NCBI RefSeq assembly: GCF_000620305.1
Contig: NZ_KK211100.1
Span: 114,467-178,466 of the forward strand
Reading direction: 5' to 3'
Source of the DNA: Desulfitibacter alkalitolerans DSM 16504
GTDB taxonomy: Bacteria; Bacillota; DSM-16504; Desulfitibacterales; Desulfitibacteraceae
DNA: 64,000 nt
Positions 42,669-53,160 of this stretch are shown one piece after another. A program made the position numbers and the translations under genes. The notes below the pieces were generated by a model, which saw only the letters and a program-made list of their open reading frames with translations, ran no database searches and was not told the origin of the DNA. Position 1 is the first letter of the stretch. Every line of letters starts with the position of its first letter.

Positions 42669-45600
42669 CTAAAACAAGGTTAATTGGTTTTTTTCTGGTA
42701 ATCCTTCTAAAATTCCATTTTCTTTTAATACTTGAACAACATTTTTAGTTAACTTTGCCTTGTTCTGCAGGTCTTCAACTGAAGTTATTTCTCCACTTTC
42801 CCTGGTTTCCACAATTTTTTTTGCAGCAATTTCTCCAAGTCCTTGCAAAGAAATAAAGGGACACAAAAGCTGACCATTTGCTATCTTAAATCTAAAGGAA
42901 TCAGAATCCCATAAATTAATCATTTTTGGCTTGATCCCTCTTAAATACATCTCAAGGGCCACTTCTAGTATGTTGTATTGCCCTTTTTCCTTTGCTGTTG
43001 CATCGTTTCCCAGGGATTCAATCTCCTGCATTTTAGATATCACCTTATCCTCCCCTTGACATATTAATTCTGCATCAAAATCATCCCCTCGTACGGAGAA
43101 AAAGGCGGCATAAAAGGCTTCAGGATATTTCACCTTAAAGTATGCAATTCTAAATGCCATTGTTACATATGCCACAGCATGTGCCTTGGGAAACATATAT
43201 TTTATTTTTTCACAAGAATCTATGTACCAATCTGGCACTTTATTTGCGAGCATCAGTTCCTTGTATTCCTGCTTTAATCCCTTTCCCTTGCGTACATCCT
43301 CCATTATTTTAAAAGCCTCAAGTGATGGCAGACCCTTTTCAATTAAATAAACCATAATATCATCTCTGCAAGCAATAGTTTCATTTAAAGTAGTAATCTT
43401 CTTTTTAATAAGTTCCTGAGCATTATTTAACCATACATCAGTTCCATGGGACAGACCACTAATTCGAACCAGCTCTGCAAAGGTGCTTGGCTTGGTTTCC
43501 TCAAGCATCCCTCTAACAAATTTGGTGCCAAACTCTGGTATACCTATGGTTCCAATTGAGGTGTTTAACAATTTTTCATCTCTAAGGTTTAATGGCCCTA
43601 CTCCGGAAAATATACCCATGGTCTCCTTATCATTTAACGGTATTTTTTTTGCATCAACCCCTGTAAAGTCTTCCAACAGTTTAATCACAGTAGGATCATC
43701 ATGACCCAATATGTCAAGCTTGACCAGGCAATCATGAATGGAATGATAATCAAAGTGTGTAGTTATTGTGTTGGTTTTAGTATCATCAGCTGGTCTCTGG
43801 ATAGGCGTAAAAGCATGTATATCCTTATCATGGGGTACTATCATTAAACCTCCAGGATGCTGCCCAGTAGTTCTTTTAACACCGGTACAGTTTTTTATTA
43901 ATCTATCCCGTTCTGCTGCTCTGCATTTTACACCATTTTCCTCAATATATTTTTTTACAAAACCAAAGGAAGTTTTTTCTGCAACTGTTGCAATGGTGCC
44001 TGCCCTAAATACTTTATCAGAACCGAAAAGCTCCTCAGTATATTTATGAGCATTGGGCTGATACTCCCCTGAAAAATTTAAATCAATGTCTGGAACCTTA
44101 TCCCCCTTAAAACCCATAAACACTTCAAAGGGGATTTGATGTCCATCTGTTCTCAGGGTGTTATTGCATTTTGGGCAGGCTTTTTCTGACAAGTCTGCTC
44201 CACACCCTACTGAGCCATCTGTAATAAACTCATTATATTTACAGTAATCACAAATATAATGAGGAGCTAATGGATTTACTTCAGTAATGCCTGTTAATGT
44301 GGCTACAAGAGATGAACCTACTGAACCTCTTGAACCTACCAAAAAACCATCGTCATTAGATTTTTTTACAAGCTTATGAGAAATTAAATATAGTACTGAG
44401 TATCCATTTGAAATTATTGAATCCAATTCCTTATTTATGCGCTCAGTAACGATTCCTGGTAATGGATCGCCATATAATTCTTTTGCCCTCCTCCAGGTCA
44501 TATCTCTGATCTCTTCTTCTGCTCCAGCAATCTTTGGCGGAAAAAACCCTGTAGGTATGGGGGACAATTCCTCTACCATATCAGATATAATATGAGGATT
44601 ATCTATAACTACAGCCTCAGCATCCTGCTCTCCAAGGTAGGAAAACTCATCCAGCATTTCTTGAGTTGTTCTAAAATATAGAGGTGCTTGATTATCATCT
44701 TTATAGCCCTGTCCAGCCATAAGAATTCTTCTAAAAACTTCGTCATGTTTATCTAGAAAATGAACATCACCAGTAGCCACCACCGGCTTATTTAAGTTTT
44801 TACCTAATTGGAGAATAGTTTTATTCATATCTACTAGATCATTTTCAGACTTGATAGTACCATTTTCAATTAAAAACGCGTTATTTGCCCTGGGTTGAAT
44901 CTCTAAAAAGTCATAAAAGGAAGCTATATCTATCAATTCTTCAACTTTTGTTCCTTTAATATAGGACTGAATTAACTCGCCTGCTTCACATGCTGTTCCT
45001 AAGAGCAGCCCCTCTCTATATTCTTGGAGAATACTTTGGGGAATCAATGGCCGTCGATAAAAGTATTCTAAATGGGATAATGAAACCAACCGATAAAGAT
45101 TTTCCAGACCCTGCCTGTTTTTGGCCAGAACAATAATATGGTACCTTGAAGAGCTTTTAACATCTTGATTTTTTATCAAATATCCTTCTAGACCATAAAT
45201 GATTTTTACCCCATGTTTTTTACCGGCTGCAAAGGCATTTGGAAAAGCCTGCACTACACCATGGTCTGTTATGGCTATAGCTTTATGGCCCCACATGGCT
45301 GCTCTTTCAATACATGCTTCTACATCAACCAGACCGTCCATTGAGCTGAATTTTGTATGTAAATGGAGTTCAATTCTTTTTTTGTTTGCGCAATCCATCC
45401 TTGTTTGTTTTGAAGATTTTTCAATATATTTTGCAATTATTATCTGTTCACCAGAATATCTGTCAAATTGTAAATCACCAATCACCTTCACGCTCATTCC
45501 ACTCTTGATAGGAAAATTCAACTTTATGTCATCACGTTCAAATACCTTAACAGTGATGGAATCTGTTTTATCGGAAATATTAAAGGAAAACATGATATTA

Positions 45601-46355
45601 CCATTTTTTAATTTAATTGATTCCATGGAAAAAACTTCACCTGAGATTGCTACCCGTTTTTGATGATCCGCTCCTAAACGTGCTATGGCAAGGTGACTGC
45701 AGTTTTTTGAAGGCTTTCCAAAAATAACGTTAGTACTGACTGCATTGTTATTTTTCTCAATAACCTTCTCTTGAGGCAGGTTTGTAATTTTTTTATTAGC
45801 ATCATGTATTTTTTGGATGTACTTTTCTAGAAGATTGTCATCATGCTGTTCCCGCTTTTCTTCTATGATAATTTTCACATCTATATCAAAATAAAAATTG
45901 ACTTTCATGCATTGACAAATTAATTCTTCATAACCACCCTTGGACAAAATATTAACTCCCATTTTACCAGGGAGTTGGATATATAGAACTGCATCCTTAA
46001 GTCTCAAGGTTGCATTCATGAGCCAGATTTTGATGTCTGGAAAAAACCAGCATAAGTTCTCCCTTATTAAATCTAAATCTTCCTTACCCATGGTTTTAAA
46101 ATCATATTTAGATAGGTTATAATAGGGAACAATATTGACTTTCTTTAAGGCATGGCTGCAATCCATCAACGCACTTGCCAGGGCTTCAAGGTGTGCATAC
46201 TCCAATAGGCGAGTAATTTCAACATGAATAGTCCAACAGCATTCCCTATTGCTGACCTCCACCGTACGAATCTTACACATCTTTAAAAGTTCTCCAATAA
46301 TCTGCTTTTTATTAAGCTTGCTTATGTCCATATCAGATTGATGTAAAGTAGACAT
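42669..46355 (-). CDS. polC: DNA polymerase III alpha subunit, PolC type, without the internal 3'-5' exonuclease
   Basis: 1228 residues versus about 1430 in standard PolC. Order: N-terminal domain (1-220), OB fold (about 230-315), first part of the PHP domain (HLHTKFSSMDG at 331, AITDHGVVQAF near 361, IYGLEGY near 386), then directly HIIVLAKNRQG (about 406), which in other PolC proteins follows the exonuclease. The exonuclease insert of roughly 190 residues, with its VFDVETTG-type motif, is absent and replaced by about 10 residues. The polymerase core is intact: GSRGSVGSS near 674, four-cysteine zinc site (702-730), PDIDLNFSG at 755 and KLDILGHDD near 879. The C-terminus ends NQLTLF, the beta-clamp binding motif. 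ATG has GGAGG upstream. Confidence 0.96.
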   Translation of the reverse strand: MSTLHQSDMDISKLNKKQIIGELLKMCKIRTVEVSNRECCWTIHVEITRLLEYAHLEALASALMDCSHALKKVNIVPYYNLSKYDFKTMGKEDLDLIRENLCWFFPDIKIWLMNATLRLKDAVLYIQLPGKMGVNILSKGGYEELICQCMKVNFYFDIDVKIIIEEKREQHDDNLLEKYIQKIHDANKKITNLPQEKVIEKNNNAVSTNVIFGKPSKNCSHLAIARLGADHQKRVAISGEVFSMESIKLKNGNIMFSFNISDKTDSITVKVFERDDIKLNFPIKSGMSVKVIGDLQFDRYSGEQIIIAKYIEKSSKQTRMDCANKKRIELHLHTKFSSMDGLVDVEACIERAAMWGHKAIAITDHGVVQAFPNAFAAGKKHGVKIIYGLEGYLIKNQDVKSSSRYHIIVLAKNRQGLENLYRLVSLSHLEYFYRRPLIPQSILQEYREGLLLGTACEAGELIQSYIKGTKVEELIDIASFYDFLEIQPRANNAFLIENGTIKSENDLVDMNKTILQLGKNLNKPVVATGDVHFLDKHDEVFRRILMAGQGYKDDNQAPLYFRTTQEMLDEFSYLGEQDAEAVVIDNPHIISDMVEELSPIPTGFFPPKIAGAEEEIRDMTWRRAKELYGDPLPGIVTERINKELDSIISNGYSVLYLISHKLVKKSNDDGFLVGSRGSVGSSLVATLTGITEVNPLAPHYICDYCKYNEFITDGSVGCGADLSEKACPKCNNTLRTDGHQIPFEVFMGFKGDKVPDIDLNFSGEYQPNAHKYTEELFGSDKVFRAGTIATVAEKTSFGFVKKYIEENGVKCRAAERDRLIKNCTGVKRTTGQHPGGLMIVPHDKDIHAFTPIQRPADDTKTNTITTHFDYHSIHDCLVKLDILGHDDPTVIKLLEDFTGVDAKKIPLNDKETMGIFSGVGPLNLRDEKLLNTSIGTIGIPEFGTKFVRGMLEETKPSTFAELVRISGLSHGTDVWLNNAQELIKKKITTLNETIACRDDIMVYLIEKGLPSLEAFKIMEDVRKGKGLKQEYKELMLANKVPDWYIDSCEKIKYMFPKAHAVAYVTMAFRIAYFKVKYPEAFYAAFFSVRGDDFDAELICQGEDKVISKMQEIESLGNDATAKEKGQYNILEVALEMYLRGIKPKMINLWDSDSFRFKIANGQLLCPFISLQGLGEIAAKKIVETRESGEITSVEDLQNKAKLTKNVVQVLKENGILEGLPEKNQLTLF

Positions 46356-46370
46356 TGTATTCCTCCATAA

Positions 46371-47021
46371 TCAATCCTTAGTTCCAGTTTTTATATTGGT
46401 TGAAACAAATTTAGCTATTTCCCAATACATTTTCATGCGAGCTAGAAAACCCTTGATTAACCCCAGTTTTTCCTCTTTCATGACATGGGTCAAGTCCTCT
46501 AATATTACTTCTTTGACAGGTAGATGATTGTCCCTTGCGTACTTTGTGAGCGCCACTTCAACACCAAATCTAGTTGCATCTAGATTAGATATTTGTGAAA
46601 AAAGTTCTTTTCCAACTACTCTTTGTCCAGACAAAAAGGGAGCCAGAAACTGAGCCAAATCTGTAGCTATCCGACCATGTTCAAAAACCCCTACAGTCAT
46701 CACATAACCTTCCTCAATGACTGGCTGAATAAGCTTATTTATATGCTCTTCTTTTAAGCCTATTAGATCGGCATCTAAGAAGAGGATATTTGGGTGTAAT
46801 GCTAGTTTAGCACCCTCCATCATGGCGCCACCCTTACCAAGGTTCTCCTTTAGTCTAATAACCTTAACTCCATAAGAAGCTGCTACTTGTGCCGTCCTAT
46901 CGGAAGAACCATCATCCACCACTATAATCTCATCTAGTAGTTTAATGCCAACTAGAACTTTTAAAACATTGCCTATATTGTTTTCTTCATTGTAGGCTGG
47001 AATTACAACGGTAACTTTCAT
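46371..47021 (-). CDS. Family-2 glycosyltransferase
   Basis: 216 residues, GT-A fold. It opens with TVVIPAYNEENNIGNVL, then VVDDGSSDRT, a GKGGAMMEG substrate loop and LFLDADLIGL with the metal-binding DxD. It most resembles the dolichyl-phosphate mannosyltransferase/glucosyl-3-phosphoglycerate synthase-like group; the substrate cannot be inferred. No transmembrane helix is present. It lies between proS and polC, 15 bases before polC, a place where B. subtilis has no such gene. Confidence 0.85.
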   Translation of the reverse strand: MKVTVVIPAYNEENNIGNVLKVLVGIKLLDEIIVVDDGSSDRTAQVAASYGVKVIRLKENLGKGGAMMEGAKLALHPNILFLDADLIGLKEEHINKLIQPVIEEGYVMTVGVFEHGRIATDLAQFLAPFLSGQRVVGKELFSQISNLDATRFGVEVALTKYARDNHLPVKEVILEDLTHVMKEEKLGLIKGFLARMKMYWEIAKFVSTNIKTGTKD

Positions 47022-47045
47022 TTTTGGCCCCCTTGTAGTTTTACA

Positions 47046-48767
47046 CTAAAGACTCCTTATATCAGCTTTAATAAGATTATTTATTGCTTCAACCACATTT
47101 TCTACCCTTACTGATTGTTGTGCTTCTTTGTTTTTGCGTATAACTAAATCTACTGTGCCTTCAGTAATAGTCTTTTTACCAATGATTATCTGCAGAGGAT
47201 ACCCTATTAAATCAGCATCTTTAAATTTAACACCTGCCCTTTCATCCCTATCATCCATGATAACTTCTACACCACTATTCTTAAGATCTTGGTATATACC
47301 TTCAGCTACCTGAACCTGCTGCTCATCCCTACTTGAAACAGGAATAACTGCAGCGTGAAAGGGTGCTATTGTCATGGGCCAGATGATTCCATCCTGGTCA
47401 TGGTTTTGTTCTATGGCAGCTGCCATGGTTCTACCCACACCTATCCCATAACAGCCCATTACTATATAATTATTATTACCCTTTTCGTCGGCATAAACTG
47501 CTTTTAAAGCCTCACTATACTTGGTCCCTAGTTGAAAAACCTGACCAACCTCTATTCCCCTGGCTTTTTTTAAACTTCCAGTACTACATGGACATTTTTC
47601 CCCTTCTTCCACAATTCTAACATCCGCCTCAATATCAATTCTAAAATCTCTTCCAGGGTTTACATTAATTAAATGGTAGTCCTTTTCATTTGCACCAACT
47701 ACTATATTTGATAAATAGTTTATTTCAGCATCTGCAATAATTTTCACCTTCTGTGGCATATCAACTGGGCCAACATATCCCATTGGAATCCCTATTTCCT
47801 CTTGAATTACAGCTTCACTAGCTATTTCAAGATTTACACAGTCTAGTAGGTTTTTTACCTTAATTTCATTTACCGACCTGTCACCTCTAACAAGAACGCA
47901 AACAAGCTCCTCATCAGCCTTGTAGAGCATTGTTTTTATTGTCTTAGACTTTGGAACGTCTAAATGTTCAGCTAATTTATCCATTGTTTTTGCACCTGGT
48001 GTATGTACCTTCTCTATGGCCTTGAGTTCTTCCCCTGGCAGCACCTCTGGATGGGCTTCGGCCTTTTCCACATTTGCTGCATATTCACAATTTGGGCAGT
48101 ACACTATCTCAGCCTCACCATTTTGAGCTAATACCATAAATTCATGGGATGTTTTACCTCCAATGGCGCCTGAGTCTGCTTCAACGGCTCTGAATTCTAA
48201 ACCACACCTTCTAAAGATATTTACATAGGCATCATACATCTTTTTATAGCTAACTCTCATTCCTTCGACGTCCTTGTCAAAGGAATAAAGATCCTTCATA
48301 ATAAATTCTCTGCCGCGCATTAAGCCAAATCGAGGTCTGCGTTCATCTCTATATTTATTTTGGATTTGATATAAAAGTAATGGCAGCTGTTTATAGGAGC
48401 TAACTTCCTTTCTAACTATATCAGTGAGCACCTCCTCATGAGTAGGGCCCAAGCAAAAGTCACGTTGGTGTCTATCCTTTAATCTAAACAGTTCGTCACC
48501 ATATACGTTCCACCTGCCAGTTTCAAGCCATAATTCTGCAGGGTGAATACTAGGCAACCCTAACTCTAATCCTCCAGCCTTATTCATTTCATCTCTGATA
48601 ATATCCATGATTTTTTGCATAACGCGCCAGCCCATTGGCAGGTAGCTATAAACACCTGAAGCGACCTTTTTAATAAATCCAGCCCTTAATAAAAGCTTGT
48701 GAGAAACAATTTCTGCCTCAGCCGGCACTTCTCTTAAAGTATTTGCAAGCATATTGGAAACCCTCAT
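47046..48767 (-). CDS. proS: Prolyl-tRNA synthetase, bacterial type
   Basis: 573 residues. A class II synthetase with motif 1 region [17 protein letters not shown], motif 2 [20 protein letters not shown] near 140, an editing (INS) domain between motifs 2 and 3 (about 225-405), motif 3 [10 protein letters not shown] near 440, and a C-terminal anticodon-binding domain. ATG at 48767 lies one base past the ispG stop with AAGGTG in front; the GTG at 48776 belongs to that site. B. subtilis has the same rseP-proS-polC order without ispG. Confidence 0.97.
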   Translation of the reverse strand: MRVSNMLANTLREVPAEAEIVSHKLLLRAGFIKKVASGVYSYLPMGWRVMQKIMDIIRDEMNKAGGLELGLPSIHPAELWLETGRWNVYGDELFRLKDRHQRDFCLGPTHEEVLTDIVRKEVSSYKQLPLLLYQIQNKYRDERRPRFGLMRGREFIMKDLYSFDKDVEGMRVSYKKMYDAYVNIFRRCGLEFRAVEADSGAIGGKTSHEFMVLAQNGEAEIVYCPNCEYAANVEKAEAHPEVLPGEELKAIEKVHTPGAKTMDKLAEHLDVPKSKTIKTMLYKADEELVCVLVRGDRSVNEIKVKNLLDCVNLEIASEAVIQEEIGIPMGYVGPVDMPQKVKIIADAEINYLSNIVVGANEKDYHLINVNPGRDFRIDIEADVRIVEEGEKCPCSTGSLKKARGIEVGQVFQLGTKYSEALKAVYADEKGNNNYIVMGCYGIGVGRTMAAAIEQNHDQDGIIWPMTIAPFHAAVIPVSSRDEQQVQVAEGIYQDLKNSGVEVIMDDRDERAGVKFKDADLIGYPLQIIIGKKTITEGTVDLVIRKNKEAQQSVRVENVVEAINNLIKADIRSL

Positions 48768-48768
48768 T

Positions 48769-49848
48769 TTAATCACCTTCTCCTAGCATTCTTTTAATTT
48801 CTTCTTCTAAAAGGTCCACAAGCTTTTCCTGTGGAGCATTTGCTATTATCTTGCCTTTTCGAAAAACTAATCCCTTTTTATTTCCACCAGCTATGCCAAC
48901 ATCACAATGCTTTGCCTCTCCAGGACCATTTACCGGGCAACCCATGACCGCAACTTTAATAGGCTTGTCTACCCATGCTAGTCTTCTTTCTACTTCTTCA
49001 GCCATGGCAATAAGATTTACCTGACACCTGCCACATGTTGGACATGATATTAATTCTAATCCTCTTTTTCTCAGCCCCAAAGCACTTAGAATCTCATATC
49101 CTATAAACACTTCGGTTTCAGGAGGACCTGTGAGAGAGACCCTAATAGTATCACCTATTCCTTCTGATAAAAGGATTCCAAGCCCAACAGCAGATTTGAC
49201 TGTTCCTCTTAATACTGTGCCAGCCTCCGTAACCCCTAGATGTAGAGGGTACTCTACTTCTTTTGCCAGTAACCTGTAGCCCTCTACCATTAACTTAACA
49301 TCTGAAGATTTGACCGAAATTTTAATTAGATCATAATCCAGGTTTTCTAAAATTCTAACATGCCTTAAAGCACTTTCTACCAGCGCATCTGCTGTTGGAG
49401 TTCCGTATTTTTTTAAAATGTCCTTTTCTAGAGATCCTGAATTAACGCCAATTCTAATGGGAATACTTCTTTCCCTGGCTTGAAAGACAACCCTTTTTAT
49501 GGCATCAATACTGCCTATATTTCCTGGATTTAAACGTAGTCCATCTGCACCACTTTCTATGGATTGAAGAGCCAGCCTGTAGTCAAAATGAATATCTGCA
49601 ATCAAAGGAATAGAAATTTTAGCTTTAATCTCTCTAATGGCAAGGGCTGCTTCCTGATTAATTACAGCCACTCTCACTAGCTCACAGCCAGAATCACTTA
49701 GATTGTTAATCTGCTTTACAGTAGAGCTTATATCTCTGGTATCAGTATTTGTCATTGACTGTACTACTATAGGATTATTTCCGCCAATACACACATTTCC
49801 TACGCTGATTACTTTACTCTTTCTTCTCAATTGCTTATTCCCTTTCAA
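48769..49848 (-). CDS. ispG: 4-hydroxy-3-methylbut-2-enyl-diphosphate synthase
   Basis: 359 residues. A TIM barrel carries [14 protein letters not shown] near 83 and LRLNPGNIG. The iron-sulfur cysteines are in SCPTCGRCQ near 263 and [14 protein letters not shown] near 300. It catalyses the penultimate MEP-pathway step. ATG at 49848 overlaps the rseP stop by 4 bases, so dxr, rseP and ispG form a tight translationally coupled set. Confidence 0.97.
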   Translation of the reverse strand: MKGNKQLRRKSKVISVGNVCIGGNNPIVVQSMTNTDTRDISSTVKQINNLSDSGCELVRVAVINQEAALAIREIKAKISIPLIADIHFDYRLALQSIESGADGLRLNPGNIGSIDAIKRVVFQARERSIPIRIGVNSGSLEKDILKKYGTPTADALVESALRHVRILENLDYDLIKISVKSSDVKLMVEGYRLLAKEVEYPLHLGVTEAGTVLRGTVKSAVGLGILLSEGIGDTIRVSLTGPPETEVFIGYEILSALGLRKRGLELISCPTCGRCQVNLIAMAEEVERRLAWVDKPIKVAVMGCPVNGPGEAKHCDVGIAGGNKKGLVFRKGKIIANAPQEKLVDLLEEEIKRMLGEGD

Positions 49849-50858
49849 TTAAAGATTCTAAGAATGTCTTTATATGTAATAAGTATCATTAAAAGAATTA
49901 ACATAGCAAACCCTATTAAATGCACAAAGTTCTCCCTTTCAGGATTGATCGGTTTTCCCCTAACTCCTTCTATTGCAAGAAATACAAGCCTGCTTCCATC
50001 CAAGGCTGGGATTGGAAGTAAATTAATCAATCCAAGATTTAGGCTCAGCAATGCAGCAAAATTAAAGATCATTCCAGCCCCATATTGTGCTGCCTCACCT
50101 ATCATCTGAACTATCCCAACTGGTCCAGCAACTTCTGCAGGGGCTTGACCTGTAACTATATGAACTAAACTGGTGACAATCAAAACTAAAATTGCAATGG
50201 CGCGTTCAGTTCCAAGTTTCAATCCAGTCCAAACATCATAGGTTTTTAGACTATCCCTTATTCCAATTAGCCCTAAACCTGTTTCAGGATCCTTCTTAGG
50301 GGTAACGTCTATCTGCAGTATGGTATTTTCACGCTGCACAGTAATAGTCAAGTTCTTTTCTGGATTTTTCTGTATTATTTGAGTAAGTTCCAGCCAGTTA
50401 TTAACTGGTTCACCATTGATAGCAGTCAACTGGTCACCCTTTTTCAAGCCTGCTTGTTCTGCTGGGAAGCCTGCAATAGTATCGCCAATGACATTTGAAT
50501 TAGCCGGAACACCTATAAAGGAAAAAACTAGAACAAATAGTACTATTGCTAACAGAAAATTCATAAGTGATCCTGCTACAATTACCAACATTCGTTGTGA
50601 TACAGTCTTGCTGTTGAACCCCTTCTCATCATCCTCTGTCCCAGGTTCCATCCCAGACATCTTGTTATAGCCGCCAATAGGAAGTGCCCTTAAAGAGTAA
50701 TCCGTTTCACCATATTTAACACCCAAGATCTTGGGTCCCATACCAATGGCAAACTCTTCTACTCTAATACCAGTTGCCTTTGCCACTATAAAGTGTCCTA
50801 ATTCATGGACAAGAATTAGTACTCCAAATATAAGTATAGCTAATACAGCTGTATTCAT
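49845..50858 (-). CDS. rseP: Site-2 intramembrane zinc metalloprotease RseP/RasP
   Basis: 337 residues. HELGH is near residue 19 in the first membrane helix, one PDZ domain covers about 115-185, and NLLPIPALDGSRL near 285 supplies the third zinc ligand. It cleaves membrane substrates such as anti-sigma factors and leftover signal peptides. Its ATG overlaps the dxr stop codon by one base. The order cdsA-dxr-rseP-proS is conserved in Firmicutes. Confidence 0.96.
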   Translation of the reverse strand: MNTAVLAILIFGVLILVHELGHFIVAKATGIRVEEFAIGMGPKILGVKYGETDYSLRALPIGGYNKMSGMEPGTEDDEKGFNSKTVSQRMLVIVAGSLMNFLLAIVLFVLVFSFIGVPANSNVIGDTIAGFPAEQAGLKKGDQLTAINGEPVNNWLELTQIIQKNPEKNLTITVQRENTILQIDVTPKKDPETGLGLIGIRDSLKTYDVWTGLKLGTERAIAILVLIVTSLVHIVTGQAPAEVAGPVGIVQMIGEAAQYGAGMIFNFAALLSLNLGLINLLPIPALDGSRLVFLAIEGVRGKPINPERENFVHLIGFAMLILLMILITYKDILRIFN

Positions 50859-52027
50859 TAATTAATCAACCCCTTGTAATAAACATTCTTTACTTCCAAT
50901 CTTATTGCTTTGTCAGCTTCAAGTATATCCTCCAGTGATGGATTGGTAATTTGTTGACTTTTTGCTAGAGCTGTTTCTACCAGCTGGGGAATCTGTAAAA
51001 ATTTTATCTGGTCATTTAAAAACATCTCTACCGCTGCTTCATTTGCTGCATTTAATATGGTAGGCATAATACCTCCCACTTTACCTGCCCCATATGCCAG
51101 TTCCAATGATGGAAACTTTTGCAAATCAGGTTTCTCAAAGGATAATGTACCCACCTGGGTAAAGTCTAGTTGTTTTAGTGCATTCCCCCATCTTTTAGGA
51201 TATGTTAAAGCAAATTGTATTGGTATACGCATATCAGGATAACCTAGATGGGCCAGTATAGAACCATCAGCATATCTTACCATGGAATGAATAATACTTT
51301 GAGGATGAACCACAACTTCAATTCTACTATAGTCTATGCCAAACAGCCAATGGGCTTCAATTACTTCTAAACCTTTATTCATTAGTGTAGCTGAATCAAT
51401 ACTTATCTTACTTCCCATGGACCAATTAGGGTGTTTTAATGCCTCTTGTCGTGTGACATTTCTTAAGGCGTCTAGCGAATAACCTCTAAAGGGCCCTCCT
51501 GATGCAGTCAATACTATAGAAGCAATGGCCTCAGCCTGATCTGGTTCAATGCATTGAAATACTGCTGAATGTTCACTATCCACAGGCAATAAGTTAACAC
51601 CATTCTTATTAACCTCCTCCATTACCAGAGCACCAGCAGCAACTAGTGTTTCTTTGTTAGCCAGGGCAATATCCTTGCCACTTTTAATGGCTGCAAGGGT
51701 AGGCACCAAGCCTGCAGCCCCGCTTATAGCAGCAACAACAAGATCAACATCCTCCATCACTGCTGCTTCAACAACTCCTTCTAAACCAGAAAGAACCTTC
51801 CTTTGCCTGCTTTTATACTTAACCCCAAGTTTTTTTGCACACTCCTCATTTGTAACTGAAATAACCTGAGGATTATATTTAATTATTTGTTTTTCTATAA
51901 GATCTATTCTATTTCCACCTGAAGCAATGGATACAACCTTAAACTGCTCCGGAAACATATCAACCACCTGCAGGGTTTGTAGTCCAATAGAACCTGTACT
52001 CCCTAACAATGCTATCTTTTTTTGCAT
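50858..52027 (-). CDS. dxr: 1-deoxy-D-xylulose 5-phosphate reductoisomerase
   Basis: 389 residues. NADPH-binding LLGSTGSIGLQTL at the start, NKETLVAAG near 125, PVDSEHSAVFQC near 150 and SIDSATLMNKGLEVIEAHWLFG near 220 are the active-site segments. It commits to the MEP pathway. The frame is open to 52039, but ATG at 52027 follows GGGAGG at the correct distance. It directly follows the YtvI-like gene and is coupled to rseP. Confidence 0.98.
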   Translation of the reverse strand: MQKKIALLGSTGSIGLQTLQVVDMFPEQFKVVSIASGGNRIDLIEKQIIKYNPQVISVTNEECAKKLGVKYKSRQRKVLSGLEGVVEAAVMEDVDLVVAAISGAAGLVPTLAAIKSGKDIALANKETLVAAGALVMEEVNKNGVNLLPVDSEHSAVFQCIEPDQAEAIASIVLTASGGPFRGYSLDALRNVTRQEALKHPNWSMGSKISIDSATLMNKGLEVIEAHWLFGIDYSRIEVVVHPQSIIHSMVRYADGSILAHLGYPDMRIPIQFALTYPKRWGNALKQLDFTQVGTLSFEKPDLQKFPSLELAYGAGKVGGIMPTILNAANEAAVEMFLNDQIKFLQIPQLVETALAKSQQITNPSLEDILEADKAIRLEVKNVYYKGLIN

Positions 52028-52038
52028 AAGTCCTCCCA

Positions 52039-53142
52039 TTAATAATGACGATTAAATACACCTGATTTCCAGCTAGTTTTAATCACAACCCAGATTATTG
52101 GCCCCAATATCAACCCCAATACACCCATGAGTCGTAAACCCACAAATAATGCGATTAGAGCCTCTAATGGATGTAGCCCTATGTTGTCACCTACTACCTT
52201 TGGCTGTGAAACTTGTCTTACTACACTAACAATAGTATATAAAATTAGTAGTACAACTGCAAAGCCATAATTGCCATTAAGCATCTCCCATATGATCCAG
52301 GGAACAAAAACTGCACCTGGCCCTACAACTGGCAGTATATCTGCAATGCCAACTAATACTGCTACTAAAAAAGCATAAGTCACTCCAAGTATCTGTAAAC
52401 CTAAAAAGGTAATACCAGCAGTTATCAGCATAAGAATTACCTGGGCCCTTATATAGCCAAAAAGTGCACTGCCGGTCTCTGAGCCAATAAGCACTATCCT
52501 CTTATATAGGGTAGAAGGTAAATGCTTTTCAAATGATTTTAATATCATATCTTTATCTCTGCTAATAAAAAATATTGCTATGACTGCAAATACAAAAACT
52601 ATGATTCCCATTGGCAGCAAGGCAGCCAATTCAATGAGAAAATTGAGCAGTCCTATACTGATGTCTCTTACAGAAGCTAACACATCTGAAGTGTTTTCAT
52701 CTATTAAGTCCATTAACTGGGGAGGTATATTTATTGCAGTAAAGAGGTTCTGCAAATTATCAGCAATTTCAAGTATTTTTGCATTAATACTGCTGGCATG
52801 TTTGGGGAAATCATTAGAAAACTTCATTAATTCTATTACCAACATGGAAATTAGCCAGATGAGAACACCTATAATAGCTGCAAAAAAAAGAGCAATAACT
52901 AGTATAATTACTGGTGTCCTGGATAATCTCAGTTTTTTCTCAAATAGGCTTACAATAGGTTCCAGCAGCCCAACAAAAACCAGGGCAATTACAAAGGGAA
53001 GTATTAGTGGAATAATTCTACCAAGAATGTTCCAGGCCGCAGGAAAAAGATAGTAATAAAAAAGAAAAATTGCTAAAAATATTAATACAATTGTAGCTGC
53101 CTTTAATAAATTTCTAATTTCCTTTTCTGGTAAGTCTTTCAT
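52039..53142 (-). CDS. AI-2E/YtvI-type polytopic membrane protein
   Basis: 367 residues with about eight hydrophobic segments, two near the N-terminus, one at about 70-95, a long amphipathic extracellular-like region (100-155), then five to the end. The GIADILPVVGPGAVFVPW stretch near 270 and the PKVVGDNIGLHPLEALIALFVGLRLMGVLG segment near 320 are hallmarks of the AI-2E transporter (PerM) superfamily. Sporulation protein YtvI is the closest named type I can think of. The function here is unknown. It is inserted between cdsA and dxr, which adjoin in B. subtilis. Confidence 0.88.
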   Translation of the reverse strand: MKDLPEKEIRNLLKAATIVLIFLAIFLFYYYLFPAAWNILGRIIPLILPFVIALVFVGLLEPIVSLFEKKLRLSRTPVIILVIALFFAAIIGVLIWLISMLVIELMKFSNDFPKHASSINAKILEIADNLQNLFTAINIPPQLMDLIDENTSDVLASVRDISIGLLNFLIELAALLPMGIIVFVFAVIAIFFISRDKDMILKSFEKHLPSTLYKRIVLIGSETGSALFGYIRAQVILMLITAGITFLGLQILGVTYAFLVAVLVGIADILPVVGPGAVFVPWIIWEMLNGNYGFAVVLLILYTIVSVVRQVSQPKVVGDNIGLHPLEALIALFVGLRLMGVLGLILGPIIWVVIKTSWKSGVFNRHY

Positions 53143-53160
53143 TTAAACTCTTCACCCCAG

